From Trebouxia sp. TZW2008 (Eukaryota; Chlorophyta; Trebouxiophyceae; Trebouxiales; Trebouxiaceae): 64,000 nt of DNA. The position numbers and the translations under genes are program-made. Positions 10,128 to 22,100 of this stretch are shown one piece after another. Each line of letters opens with the position of its first letter. The stretch's first letter is position 1. A model generated the notes under the pieces. The model ran no database searches, was not told where the DNA came from, and was given only the letters and a program-made list of their open reading frames with translations. Location of the stretch: contig BDIU01000154.1 in assembly GCA_002118135.1 (NCBI GenBank), positions 248,165 to 312,164 on the forward strand. Reading direction: 5' to 3'.

Positions 10128-13100
10128 ATGGATGCCACAAGTAAGCCTGCCTGCAGCCACATGCTCTTGTGTTGCAGCGTCCTTGTCAGCCTCTGCTCAA
10201 GTCACGCGGTGATCTGCTGAGCAAAGGCTAGACTTGGCTGCATTTCCTCAGCTCAACATCATCAGGCAGCAAGTATTCACAAGTGTGCTTTTGCCAGGCC
10301 CTGTGACGGTTTCCACAGCTGCGGAGAAGTCAGACAGGTTGCAGCGCTGCCTGAGCTGGGTGCAAGACTGCAAGCGGGCTGTCAATGAGCTGCGTATTGA
10401 TGTCAAGGCAGCCATTTCAAACCGAGAGAAGTGCTGCATGGTGCTCAGTGCTGCTATGGCAGCTTGCCTTGCCTTGGAATCTGTAAGCGCCCTCCTCTGC
10501 AAGAGCTCTGCATGAGGAGCCAAACCACCCAGGATGTGTCTTTTGGGCTTTCACACTAGATTGCATTCAGCTGGACACTGCATATACCTTCCTTAGCAAG
10601 CAGTCATGGCATAAGTTCCCCACAGCAACCACCCATGGCGTATGTCTCTGTCAGCAAAGCAATAATCTATAACTTTTGACTCAAAGCATTGCCTTCTGTG
10701 CAGCTGGTGTTCTCTGGCAGAGTAGACAGCACCAAGGAGCAGCAGCTGCAGCGGTTGTGCGCCAAAGTGACCTCCACTGTAGACTTGGCTGGAGCTCGGG
10801 TCAAGGTATGCTGCAGACCGTTCTCTTGACGGATGCCGTCGCAATCTGTGTCTTTGAGCCAATTCAGCACCATTTTGAAGTGTGTCGCTTTAGCCCTTGT
10901 TGTGCTTGCAGTTGATCTTGCTATGCTGACGTTGTGCCTAAACAGCCCTGCTTTCTTGATTTTACGTGTGCAGGAACGTGACTTGCTGCTCTTCAAGGAG
11001 TTTGTGTTGCTTCAGGTGTATGGGCAGCAGAGTCGGTTGCAGAAGTACTGCAAGTTCTTCCGCAAGCAGCACACCATTGACAAGTTTGACGCGGTCATCA
11101 CACAGCTGGAGGAGCACAGCGACAAGGCATGGGAGTTGGCAGATGACAACACACGCATGCCCCTGCGAAGAAGAGGCATGAGAGCTAGCTTCTCACAGGG
11201 GCTAGCCACGGCCAGCATCACTGGCACAGCAAACAGCAATGTGTTTGACAGCGCAGAGTGTGCAGGTAAACACTGTGCATTGTTATGCGCCTGATGCCTA
11301 GACAGGTGCTTTATGGCAACAGCAACCCATGCGCCTGATGCCTCAGCGCTTGCCTGACGACAACAACAGAACCTTGTATAGTCTGAATGTGTCACTGATG
11401 GTGACATCACATGTGACATGCATGCAGGGGCACTTGATGTTTTTGTCAACATGCTGCCATGTCAAGTTCGAGTGAAATGCGTGACATGCAAGCATCAAAA
11501 GTGATGAGCATCAAGGCATGCACACAGTAGGCTCAAGTTGTGGAGCTTTTGCAGATACTCAGCTGTTTGAGGCGCCACTGACACGGTGTCGGCTGAGGCG
11601 GGGCACGCGGCATACTGGTGTGCGGTGTATGGTCTTCATTGACCCTGAGAAGAGTACACGAGCTGGCAATCTAGGCCATGTAAGCTGCTGCTGACGCATC
11701 ATCAAGCTATTATTACACCTGAGCACCTCAGCATCAGTGTGACACACCTACTCCTTGCAATAGATTGTACTGCAGCTTCAGCTTATGCAGATATCAAAGA
11801 TTGTGACCCATCCATTTCAGGTTGTGTGTCTGGTCGTAAGCTGCTGTTGTGGACATTAATTCTGTTCAAGTGTTGATTCAGAACCTGCTTTCTCACAACA
11901 TAGCAAAGATGAGCAGCTTGGTAAGAGCAGCGATCAGTTGCTAGTCACTTGCCACTGTTCGTTCAAGAGGCTTCGGTCAGAATTGCTCAGTTGCAGTTCA
12001 CTGCTGAAGTAAGCACCTAGCAAGGTCATGAAACTAGCAGGCACAGGAATGATCCTGAATGATGGTGCAGGTCTGGTGGTATATTGCTGGTGCTGTGAGT
12101 GGCAACTTGTACACGTTTGATCTGGCGACTAGTGGCCTTCAAGAACTGGAAGATGCTCGCAAGGACCCGCCCATATCCACCATGCACCATGATGCTCAAG
12201 GCCATGTCTGGCTGGGGCACAAAGGCGGCATGGTGCGGGTGTGGAGTGACAGTGGCCTTGTGCCAATCACTGCGCCCCTGAAGTGCTTTCATGCTGAGAT
12301 CAGGTACGCTTTGCATCCGTACTCTGGCTGTTGTGGCTGTGCCCTATACGCTCAACAGTAGACGGTGGCCACAAGCTTCATGACAACAGAAGTCTGCTGT
12401 GCATTCAGCGTACAGGCAAGCTATACAAGGGCTAGCCATGTAGCATCATGTGCCGAAGCTGCATACACAGCAGCAGAATGACTGTTGTTGACACTTTCAC
12501 ATAAAGCTGCTTCCTTTCTGCAACAATGACTCAGTCAGCGCACTCTTGGGCATCCAAGAGATTATTTGCAACAACAAGCAGCTTCAGGAATCAATGGTCT
12601 CTTGTTTCTGTGGCTGCAGAGCCATTGCAACAGATGGTCATGGTGCAGCATGGATAGGCTCAGAAGCAGGCAATGTCAAGCGTATCGAACTGTGCAGCAA
12701 GGACGTTCCAAACGGCAAACCTGCACTATTCCTTGAGCACAATCTCACACTCAGGCACCAGGCCAAATCACGCCGCTCCTCCACAACCTTCAGTCATGCA
12801 GCGTCAGCTGACATGGACGACCTGATGAGAGCTGACTCAGCACGAGCCAGTGCCGATGCTGACTCACACCCCACCTCAGAGGGGGCGCCCACTGGCACCC
12901 TAGGGGTCAGGGCTCATACTGGGCCTGTGACTGCTGTTGAGGCTAAGGGGTCATTCCTGTTCACAGCAGGGGGCAACCAGAACACGGCTGCGCTGCACCA
13001 GTGGGGACAGAGTGGCATGCTTCACTGTTCACACAAGCTCAAAGACCTTGGTGAGGGTGCATCTTACTCCAGCACAAGATAAGCTGTGCCACTGGGCATC

Positions 13101-16100
13101 ATCCTCTGCCCATCACACAGCACCGTCTCTGTACTGTATGACTCACAGCAGTCCCCCTGCTACTGGCAGCAGTTTCTGCCCATCACACAACAGGCATGCT
13201 GCATTGTGTCCCTTATAAGAGCTACTCTGCCATTAGGCAGCCCGTCCTGCTGATTGCACAGCGTGCATCTTGCATTGTGTGAGGGCACCAGTCACTCTGC
13301 CAGCTGAGCTTGTTGACAACCGGTACATGCAAGACATTGCTGAGTTCAAGTGACACTACAAAGCTAACGCCAGGGTGCAACAACAGTACGAAGGTGTTGC
13401 TAAGCTGCAGTGACAGAATCAACAGCAAGCAGCTGAGCAGTCGTGGTGCACTTGTGCCAGGTGTGGCAAGGGCTGTAAGAGCTATGCCAACGCTCGTGCA
13501 TGTGCGGGTGCCCATCAACATGACTCGCCAACGCAGCTCCAACCACGGCTTGGATGGCATAGACACCAGCAGTCTGTCTTCGGTGGAGACCCACTCGCCT
13601 GCCACTGGCAGCGTGGAGGCTGCGCCCAGTCGTGCGTTTGACTGGCAGATTGTGACGGCCCATGACAATGGCCAGATCCAGGTGTGGGACATGACTACTG
13701 GGGTGTTGCAGCCTATTCTCAGAATGGGCGAAGTTGGTGCTTCTGCCAGGTGAGTAACATGAAGCACAACAAAATTCAAGCCAATCGTGCCAATTTTGTT
13801 GCGCCACAAAAATTGCCACACTCTTGACTCCTGGGTTATTTTGCATCTTGCAGCCTTTGCAATCAAAATGGCTGAGTGTCACGGAGGCAGCATACAGCAT
13901 ACATTGCATGTCTTGACTTCCTCAGCAAGCTGTTGCATCTGGTGTCACCCCTACCAGAAAGGCCTTGGCAGCGTGGAAGGAGTGACTCCTGTGGCAGGGA
14001 CAAAATGCATTGCTTGACATGCAGGTGTCTGGTGCTGTGTCGAGCCCTTGGCATCTTTGCCTCGGCGCATGCTGATGGCAAGCTGTATTTGCGGCTGCTG
14101 CCCAATCTGTCGGCTGGGGAGGGACAGACTGTGACTGTAGGTGATCCAGTCAAGGATCAATCTCCTGATTCAGCAGCAGTCATTCAGGTGTTGCTCAACT
14201 TTGTCAGTACTTACTGGGACTGCTCTGCCCTGTCACTGGCATCATCCTGCCTGTGCGCATTCACTGCATGCTGCCATGGTTGCATCTGTGGCAAAAGAAA
14301 GTTGGAAGACATTGACCAAAACCTACATGTAGCAATTTGGCACACGTTTGATAGCATCTGTCGCTGCTGCTGTTGCTGAAGCTGTAGCGTCTGTGCTGAT
14401 CAAGATCGTGCTGGCCCCGGCTTTGCTGTTGTGCTCCCTTTGGGCTGCAAGCTGCTGCTATCTATGCTTGCACTCACTACAATTTTGCCACCCGTACACC
14501 ACCATCTGTACTGCATTATGCTGGCCAGGTCTCCAGGACATAGACACATCTCACAGCAATGCACTGCTCAGTGATCACCCACAGGCTTCTGAAAGGATGG
14601 CTTGCATGCCTGCTTGCTTGCCTGTCAGCCCAGCTGACTGTCAAGACTGGACTGCTGATGGTCCCTGCTTTGCATGCAGGCCCATCGCAGCGGCATGGTG
14701 ACAGCCATTGATGCAGGCTCAGGCATCCTGACCTGCGGTGTATTTGGCAGCATCATGTGGTGGCCAGAAGCAGAGCTGCGGTCCTGCCTAGGCGCAGCCA
14801 ATCTGAGGCTGTCCAGCGAGATGGGCAACAGGTCACTCAAGTCAGGCAGACTCAGCGCTCGTGAGGACGTGTCCAAGGTGCTCAGGCGGTACTTCACGCC
14901 AAGCTCTGCGGCATTGGCACAAGCGACCCTGGAGCGCATGCACAGCAGCGGGGATCTGCAGGGATTCAATGCTGACGCTATTGCTGAAGCAGACTTGGTG
15001 ACCCAGTTGACCATCAGTGAGCCTGGGCCGTCACCCCTGGGCCCTGCAGCTGAGCAAGGGGGCTCTTCAGGCAGGGGTGCCTCAACAGGCAAGTTGTGTC
15101 TAATGTAGTTGTGTCAAGGGAAAGGTTTGCTGCAGCTGGCTGCTGCCGCATTAGATTTGCTAATAGATGCAAGTCTTGGCTTGGCACTGACAGTAGCTGG
15201 CGTCTGTGCACTGCTTTCACTTGATGTCTCAGTGGCTGCTGCTGCAGCCGAGTCTCTTTGCATTGTGGCTTCTGCCAAGGAACCTGTCATGCAGTACTTG
15301 CATGATGTCATTGTGTTTTGGCATATAGCTTGCATGTATTATCAGCCGGCATCCAATGCCAGCATCAGCTGCTATCAAAGACTGGATCCTCCACAGAAAC
15401 AGTCCAGCACGTGCAGTGTGCGCAAAGACAGCTCAAATCATCTGCCCAAATTCCTCATTTGATTCAGCATGGCATTGTGTTAGCCTCACCTTGATTTCTA
15501 TCGTTGACCTGTGCAACGCTCCTGCAGCTGGGGCAAATGGGTTGGCAACTTTGTCACAACCAAACCCCGTCACACAGCAGTTCATGGCTGAGGTGAACCG
15601 CATCCTGGACGAGGGTTCAGCACGGCAGGAGACAAATGAGGAGATGACCGGCAAGATCGCCCATGCTGCTTCATTCTCTACCCTTGCCATGGAGTCTGAA
15701 AACGCTGGCAGTGATGCTCCTGCTCCAGGTGTGCTCCATTGCTAATCTGCAGCAAAAAGTCTACTGTGACAATCAGTCATGGCACAGTAGATTCCAGACA
15801 ATTGACTGATGGTTGCACAGCCAGTCATGTGTGCTGGTAGGCATGTCATTTGACTTTTTCAACATAGGACACCCTTGCTGATAAGTTGTGCATATGTCAG
15901 CAGCATGCGTTTGACTGCAAGCACAGTCACGGCTGCTTCCATGTTGATCATGCCTCCTGAAAGACTCTGCTGCGCTTCAAGGCAGGAAGGGGACACCCCT
16001 CGCAGCAAGCTGCTTGGCTCAGCACACCTGCCTCTTGGTCTGCTACGTGTCCACTGCGCTCAGCCCAAGCTTTGCCTAATAGGACATGAGCGACACAGAC

Positions 16101-19100
16101 CGAGCATTTGTGCAATCACAAGTGCATTAGCTACAAGTTATTCTCAATCAATCATTATTATCCATTGCTTTGTAGGTGCTGCGTCCCCACGGATCTCTTG
16201 TGAGTCTGCCAGAAGCTCAGAGAGATCTACAGGGGCAGCGTCAGGGCCAATGGAGGTGCCCCCAGTGTTAGGCCCCAGTGCCCTGCCACACAGCAGCAGC
16301 ATCCCCACGCTCTCAGGCTCTGCTACTCAGATGCCGAGCCAGACAGCTGATGTCCCTGATGCAATGCCCTTTCACACATACCCAGATCAGGCGACTGCTG
16401 CCCAGTCTCAGTATGATGTGCAACAGAGTCCTACAGACAGCCAGACAGGCAACACTGCTTTTGTGCCAGCTGCACCGCTGCGGAAGTCTGTGTCCATGGA
16501 TAGGCCATTCCGCAGAGAGGTGCAGCAGAACGTCCAGCGAATACAGCGGTCTGCGTCAAGCAGCAGCGTTGCTAAGCCCAACAGCCTGCCTGGCAGTTTG
16601 ACGGAAAGCGAAAGAGCTGCCTTCCAGCGACCTCTGGGGTCGTCTGCTGAAGGGGGATCAGTGGGCAGGGGCAGTGGCTCGTCCCTTTCCAGCAGCATCT
16701 TTGAGTCAAACCAGTGGGTCATTGACTACAATGACCTGGTAAGCCATTCACTGTGGGCTAAATCCAGTTGGGCTAAATCCAGTTGGACATTTGCGTCAGT
16801 AGATGCTTATGCAGCTGGCTTGTATCTGCTACCATGATCATGGTGGAAGCTATCAATACCCAGGATGCATGACTATAGGAACACAAGGTCACAGTGTCCA
16901 AAGCAGTCATTGTCTGAGTACTACAGAGCCCACATCAGCACTGCAGATTCCAATCCTTGGCTCAACAAAGATGCTCAAAGTTGCATCAGAGAAGAATCTT
17001 TTACAATAAGCTGATTAGTGTTTGCTAAATTCTCTTGTCCGCCTGATTCTTCCCTTGAACCTCCACCCCACTTTTGCTGCCCAAGAAGATTGTTGGCTGA
17101 CCCCTGTAGTGCTCAATCCTCCCCTGAGTGCATCTGCTGGGCTGGCTGCAGACTTTCAGGAAGCCAATTGGAGAGGGCTCGATAGGCAGAGTGCACCTGG
17201 GCCGATGGCAGGAGACAGACGTGGCCATCAAGGTCCTGGGGCATGTATCACCTCAGATCTCCATGCCCACAGCAGCGTCAATGCAGAGCGAAGGCAACCT
17301 GGTAGCCCTTGAGGCGGGCTCCAGTGGGGACACCAGTGAAGATGATGAGCTGTTGGACAGCAGCATGGCTCTCACCATCAAGACCCTGGAGCGAGAAGTA
17401 AGACCCAGTTGCTGTCAGCACTTGTCACTGTTTCTGCTTTCTGTTGAGTGGATGATGCAGCATGGTCCTACAATCGAGGCCGGGGAGCAAGTGGTGAGAA
17501 GTGTGCGCTGTCTACAATTATCACAGTGCCTGTCTTGTGTTGAGTGAATCGTGCAGCATGGCGCTCACAATCAAGACCCTGGAGCGAGAATTGAGACACA
17601 TACGCTTCTGATGGCCTTTTGCTGTTGTTGCCGAGTACATAGCGAGCACAAGTCAGCTTGATCAGCAACGCAATGGCATCTTGCAGTTATTGAAAATTTC
17701 GCTTTGTGCTCCAATGCATTTTGCATCATATGCATTGATTGATATAGCACTGTCAGTCAAAATCATGCATTGCATGTTTGAGCATCAAGCTGACAGGCAG
17801 CAGATGTGTTGACTGCAGGTGAGCATCATGTCAGCCATCAGGCATCCTAATGTGGTGCTCTTCATGGGCGTCTGTCTGGATCCCCCTTGCATGGTCACAG
17901 AGGTGAGCCTTGTCTTTGCTGCGTTGCTGTTTCGTTCCCAGGACTTTACTGTTTTGCTGTTCTGTGACCCTCCTGCTATGCCAAATTGTCCAATAGGAAG
18001 CACCATCTCATCACCCGCTACATAGCTTCAGTGTGTATAACCATGCTGGAGCAGCCTGACAGTCATGCTAGCCCATCTGTATTTGCATAAGCCTCAAGCA
18101 CATGCTCAATCTTGTCAGTTCAAATTGTCTCATCCCTCTTGAGTGCATGTCATCAATCTCAGCAGCCTGAGAAGCACGCAAGCCCATCTGTTTGTAGTCC
18201 ACTGAAAATGGTAAACTCGGCTGCTGCAGTTCTGTGCAAGGGGGTCCATGTTTGACGTGCTAGCAAAGGCGCGCACCTCGCCGCTGTTGGCACAGCAGCT
18301 GGACTGGCCCAAGAGGGTCAGCATGGCCTTAGATGCAGCCAAGGTGGGTACAAGCGCATTACCCGTCACTTGTACATAGGTTGTTATTCCTAGGCAGAGT
18401 CCAGCAGTTGCAGCAACATATTCATTTGTGCAATGCTCCTGATTGTTCTGCCCTTCTTGTTGTCACAAAGCACACCTTTGTACTGCAATATTGGGCGAAG
18501 TACACATCTCTGCAGTTTAACGTTGCCAGGAGCAAATGGTTGAGAGTTTGACAAGCAAGTCTTGGCAAAAGTTGTAAGCACTTGTATCACCGCAGGACCC
18601 TAGCCATTGCTTGCATCAAGCCCCACAATCGCATTCAGGCATGTCATGTAACAGTTCAACATGCAATGGTGCTACGCTGCTACTACAGGGCATGCTTCAG
18701 CTGCACTCCCACAAGCCTCCAATCCTTCACAGAGACTTGAAGTCACCAAATCTGCTAGTGGACAAGCACTGGCGAGTCAAGATTGCTGACTTCAACCTCA
18801 GTCGGGTCATGGAGGCTCAGGCTGTTGTCTCCTCAATCTCTGCTAACAACCCAAGGCAAGCTATCACACACCCCTCCCCTCCCCCCACTACTGCTGCTTG
18901 TTGCCATGCAAATCACCAGCTGCTTGTATCGGCTCATGGCGCTGAGTCATGAGGCAGACGCAATCTGCATTTTCTTGTCATGAAAACTGGAAAATGAGAA
19001 ATGCAGATTAAAATGGCATCGCTGCCATGCATCTTCCGAAACTGTTGTCATGCAGCCCTGTCTCAAACCTTACCTGCACTTTGCATTGTAATTTCTTGCT

Positions 19101-22100
19101 CTATGTTGCAAGCTTTCAGCTCAGACTGATATGCATGATGTAGGTGGCTGGCACCAGAAGTTGTGACAGACCAGGCATACAGTGCAGCAGCTGATGTGTA
19201 CTCCTTTGGCCTAATTCTGTGGGAGCTGCTCACTTGGCAGCTGCCCTGGGCAGAGCTGGGGCCTTTCCAGGTATCACTGTTTCCCCTTATAATGACTGCA
19301 CTAGCAACGAAGAAAGGTCCCTCCAACTGCATCACCTCACTAAGCAGGTTTCATGCAGCCAGAATGCAGTGATGTTCCCATTTGCGTCGTCCTTTTGACA
19401 TTGTCTTCAAACTGAGTGTCCGTATAACAAGAAGTCACTGTACTGGTCTCAAGCACTTTTTTCCAGTGACATTTCAACCTCTTTCAAGTGCGTGTACACG
19501 GGCATCAACATCACATTTTGTAAAGGTGTTGAGCACTGCTCTGCATGTTGCACCTGCTTATCTGGCAGTTGCTGCAAAGCTGAATGCTATTGCAGCCAAA
19601 TGCAGGAAAGCTGAACGATACTGCAGCCACATACATTTCTATGCCTGTGAAAACTTGCAAAAAGCACCTACTGGGTGTGCATGGTGGCTATCACAGAGAG
19701 GCAGCAGCGGCCGCCCATACCACCGGAGTCAAGACTTGCCAGGCGCTTTCTTCGCTGGGCTCATTGTACAATGCCACCAAAAGACTTGCATCAAACAGTC
19801 ACTGGGTGTGCAGTTTATGGTGGTCATTACAGAGAGGCGGCAGTAGCTCCAGCTGCATCTGATTACTTTCCATCAAACACTTATTTGGTTTGCAGATCAT
19901 GGTGGCTATCACAGAGAGGCAGCAGCGGCCGCCCATACCGCCAGAGTCCAAGTTGCCAGGTGGGAGCTTTCCCGGTTTGCCAGCCTATCTGGAGCTAATG
20001 GAGGCCTGCTGGCATTCGGTGCCTGAGCAGCGGCCGCCGTTTGAGCACTGCATCATCACCCTAAGAGGTCTCCTGGAGCAAGCCATGGCTGTCAAGTAAG
20101 TCACCATGCTCTGCAGACTCAAGACATGCTGCAGCCCTCGATGTGAAGCGCGGTGGCGCTCACAGCCTGAGCAGCGTCTGCTGTTTGAGCACTGCATCAT
20201 CACTCTCAGAGGTCTCCTGGAGCAAGCCATAGCTGTCAGTAAGCCACAATGCTTTGCAGACTCACGACATCCTGAAACTGTCAATGTGAAGCCTGCCGGC
20301 GCCCACAGTCTGAGCAGCAGCCGCCCTTTGAGCGCTGCATCATTACCCTCAGAGGTCTCCTTGAGCAAGCCATAGCGGTCAAGTAAGTCATTGAGCCCAT
20401 TCAGGTTCAAGACAAGCTATAGCACTCATTAGGTGCAAAGTTGATTGCTTGGGAGAACCCTCAGCTACTAACTTCAAAATTCTTGCCATGCACAAGTCAA
20501 ATTCTGCTGTACACAGACCTCACTGACAGCTTGACTGCTGCATAAATGGTGAAGCCATTGCTGTCAAGTCAAGTCAGCCAGTCAGCAAATTGGCTTCTTT
20601 TGTAGGGGTTGCAATGTAGTGGCTGTCTTCAGAGCAAGCTAATTGTCCCTGAGGGGATCACAAATGAATCTAGTGAATTGCTGGCAATGTTTTGGTGACG
20701 TGACTCCTCAGCGGGTCAATATGCCCTCATCACAGCATCGCCAGCAGTTCACAAGGTTTTTGATGTGACACCTTCTGAGGATACTTGTACAATGCAGCTG
20801 TTACAGGTACATCTTTGGTTACAGAAGGATAGTTTCTCGACTCAGTCTTTTGCTTGTAACAGTCTCAATACGTTAAGGGCAAACAAGCATGGCACAGGCC
20901 TGCATGATTTTCAGCAGCTGCGTTGCCTGGATCATCTGCTCTTGCAGTTTTTCTTGCCTTCAACATTATGCTATGGGCCCGTTAAACCTTGTTACGTGCT
21001 GCACTGCGGATGCAGGTGTTTGACTCTTTGCTGTGACAGCGTTGACTGACTCTCACTGCACGCTGACGAAGTGCCCACATGCTGGCACCTCTGAATGTCG
21101 GCCTGCAACTTTCATTCAGCTCATGAGTAAACACATGCATGTCCATATTGCAGGAAGCTGAGTTATGGGTTTCTGGAATGTTTCAGACTCTCACTGCATG
21201 CCTGGCAGCTGATCCTGCTGTTCTGCCTTCTTGTATCGAGCACACATGCTGCTAGGAGTTGCCATCTTATCACAGACGCTGCCTGCTAATTTTCAGAGCA
21301 AAACCACCAGCAGCTGTACCAAGGGTTGTGTATCAGACACTTGTTGGGCTGTACCGTCTTTCAAGGCTTTTTTGGTTGTGTAGGTCTCAGCAGAGGGCTA
21401 CAGGCCAGCGAGGGGGTTCCCCCAAGCATGGGTCAGGGGGGTCCCCCTTCAGCCCCATGGCTCATGGCTCAGCACCCACAGCACCATTTGCTGCTCTTGC
21501 AGCTGAGGCCTCACTGGCCGTTCAGCACAGACCCAGCGCGCCTGATGGGCTAGCCCGTTTGAGTGAGGAGCACGGTGATGCTGGGTCACAGCAGCAGCAG
21601 CAGCAGCAGATTGGTAGTGTGCAGTCTGGCGCCCAGTCTATGCAACAGCTCCAGTCAAACTTGCTGAGGCCGGCAACACATCCAACTGCTACACTGCAGT
21701 CTGCAGGTCTGTCTCCAGAAGGCTCAGATGCAGCCCCATGGCAACCATGTTATGCTCTCTGCTATGTTTTGTCAAGTTGCTGCATGCACAAGCTGCTGCT
21801 GTGGAGCCCTTTGCAACACCTGCCCTGTAGCTGCATCACCTTTGTACAGCCTTTCAGTCATGCGTGGTGCGCGCTACTGCTCGCACAGCAATTTTCATTG
21901 TTCCTTGTTACACACGCCTGTACTAGCAGTCGTACGTGACGTCAAAGATGCCCTTCATGCTGATTCCGATGTGAGGAAGTAGATGGTTGCTCACATCATG
22001 TTTGGTGGTAAATCAAGCAACAGACTGTCTGGCTTTGTGTCACACAGTGCATTGGCTTGTGGCATGTCTTGCTTTGCATCTAAACTTCTGTAACACTGTG

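Noticed and set aside
9480..10162. Minus-strand reading frames between the divergent kinases
   Set aside because: No ATG at the frame starts, no motif and no consistent splice chain; the right end overlaps the likely first exon of the TKL kinase.
10234..11265. BAR domain at the start of the large kinase
   Set aside because: Long helices would fit, but the NREKC pattern and helix spacing resemble MLKL-NTD/HeLo bundles better. Kept only as the alternative.
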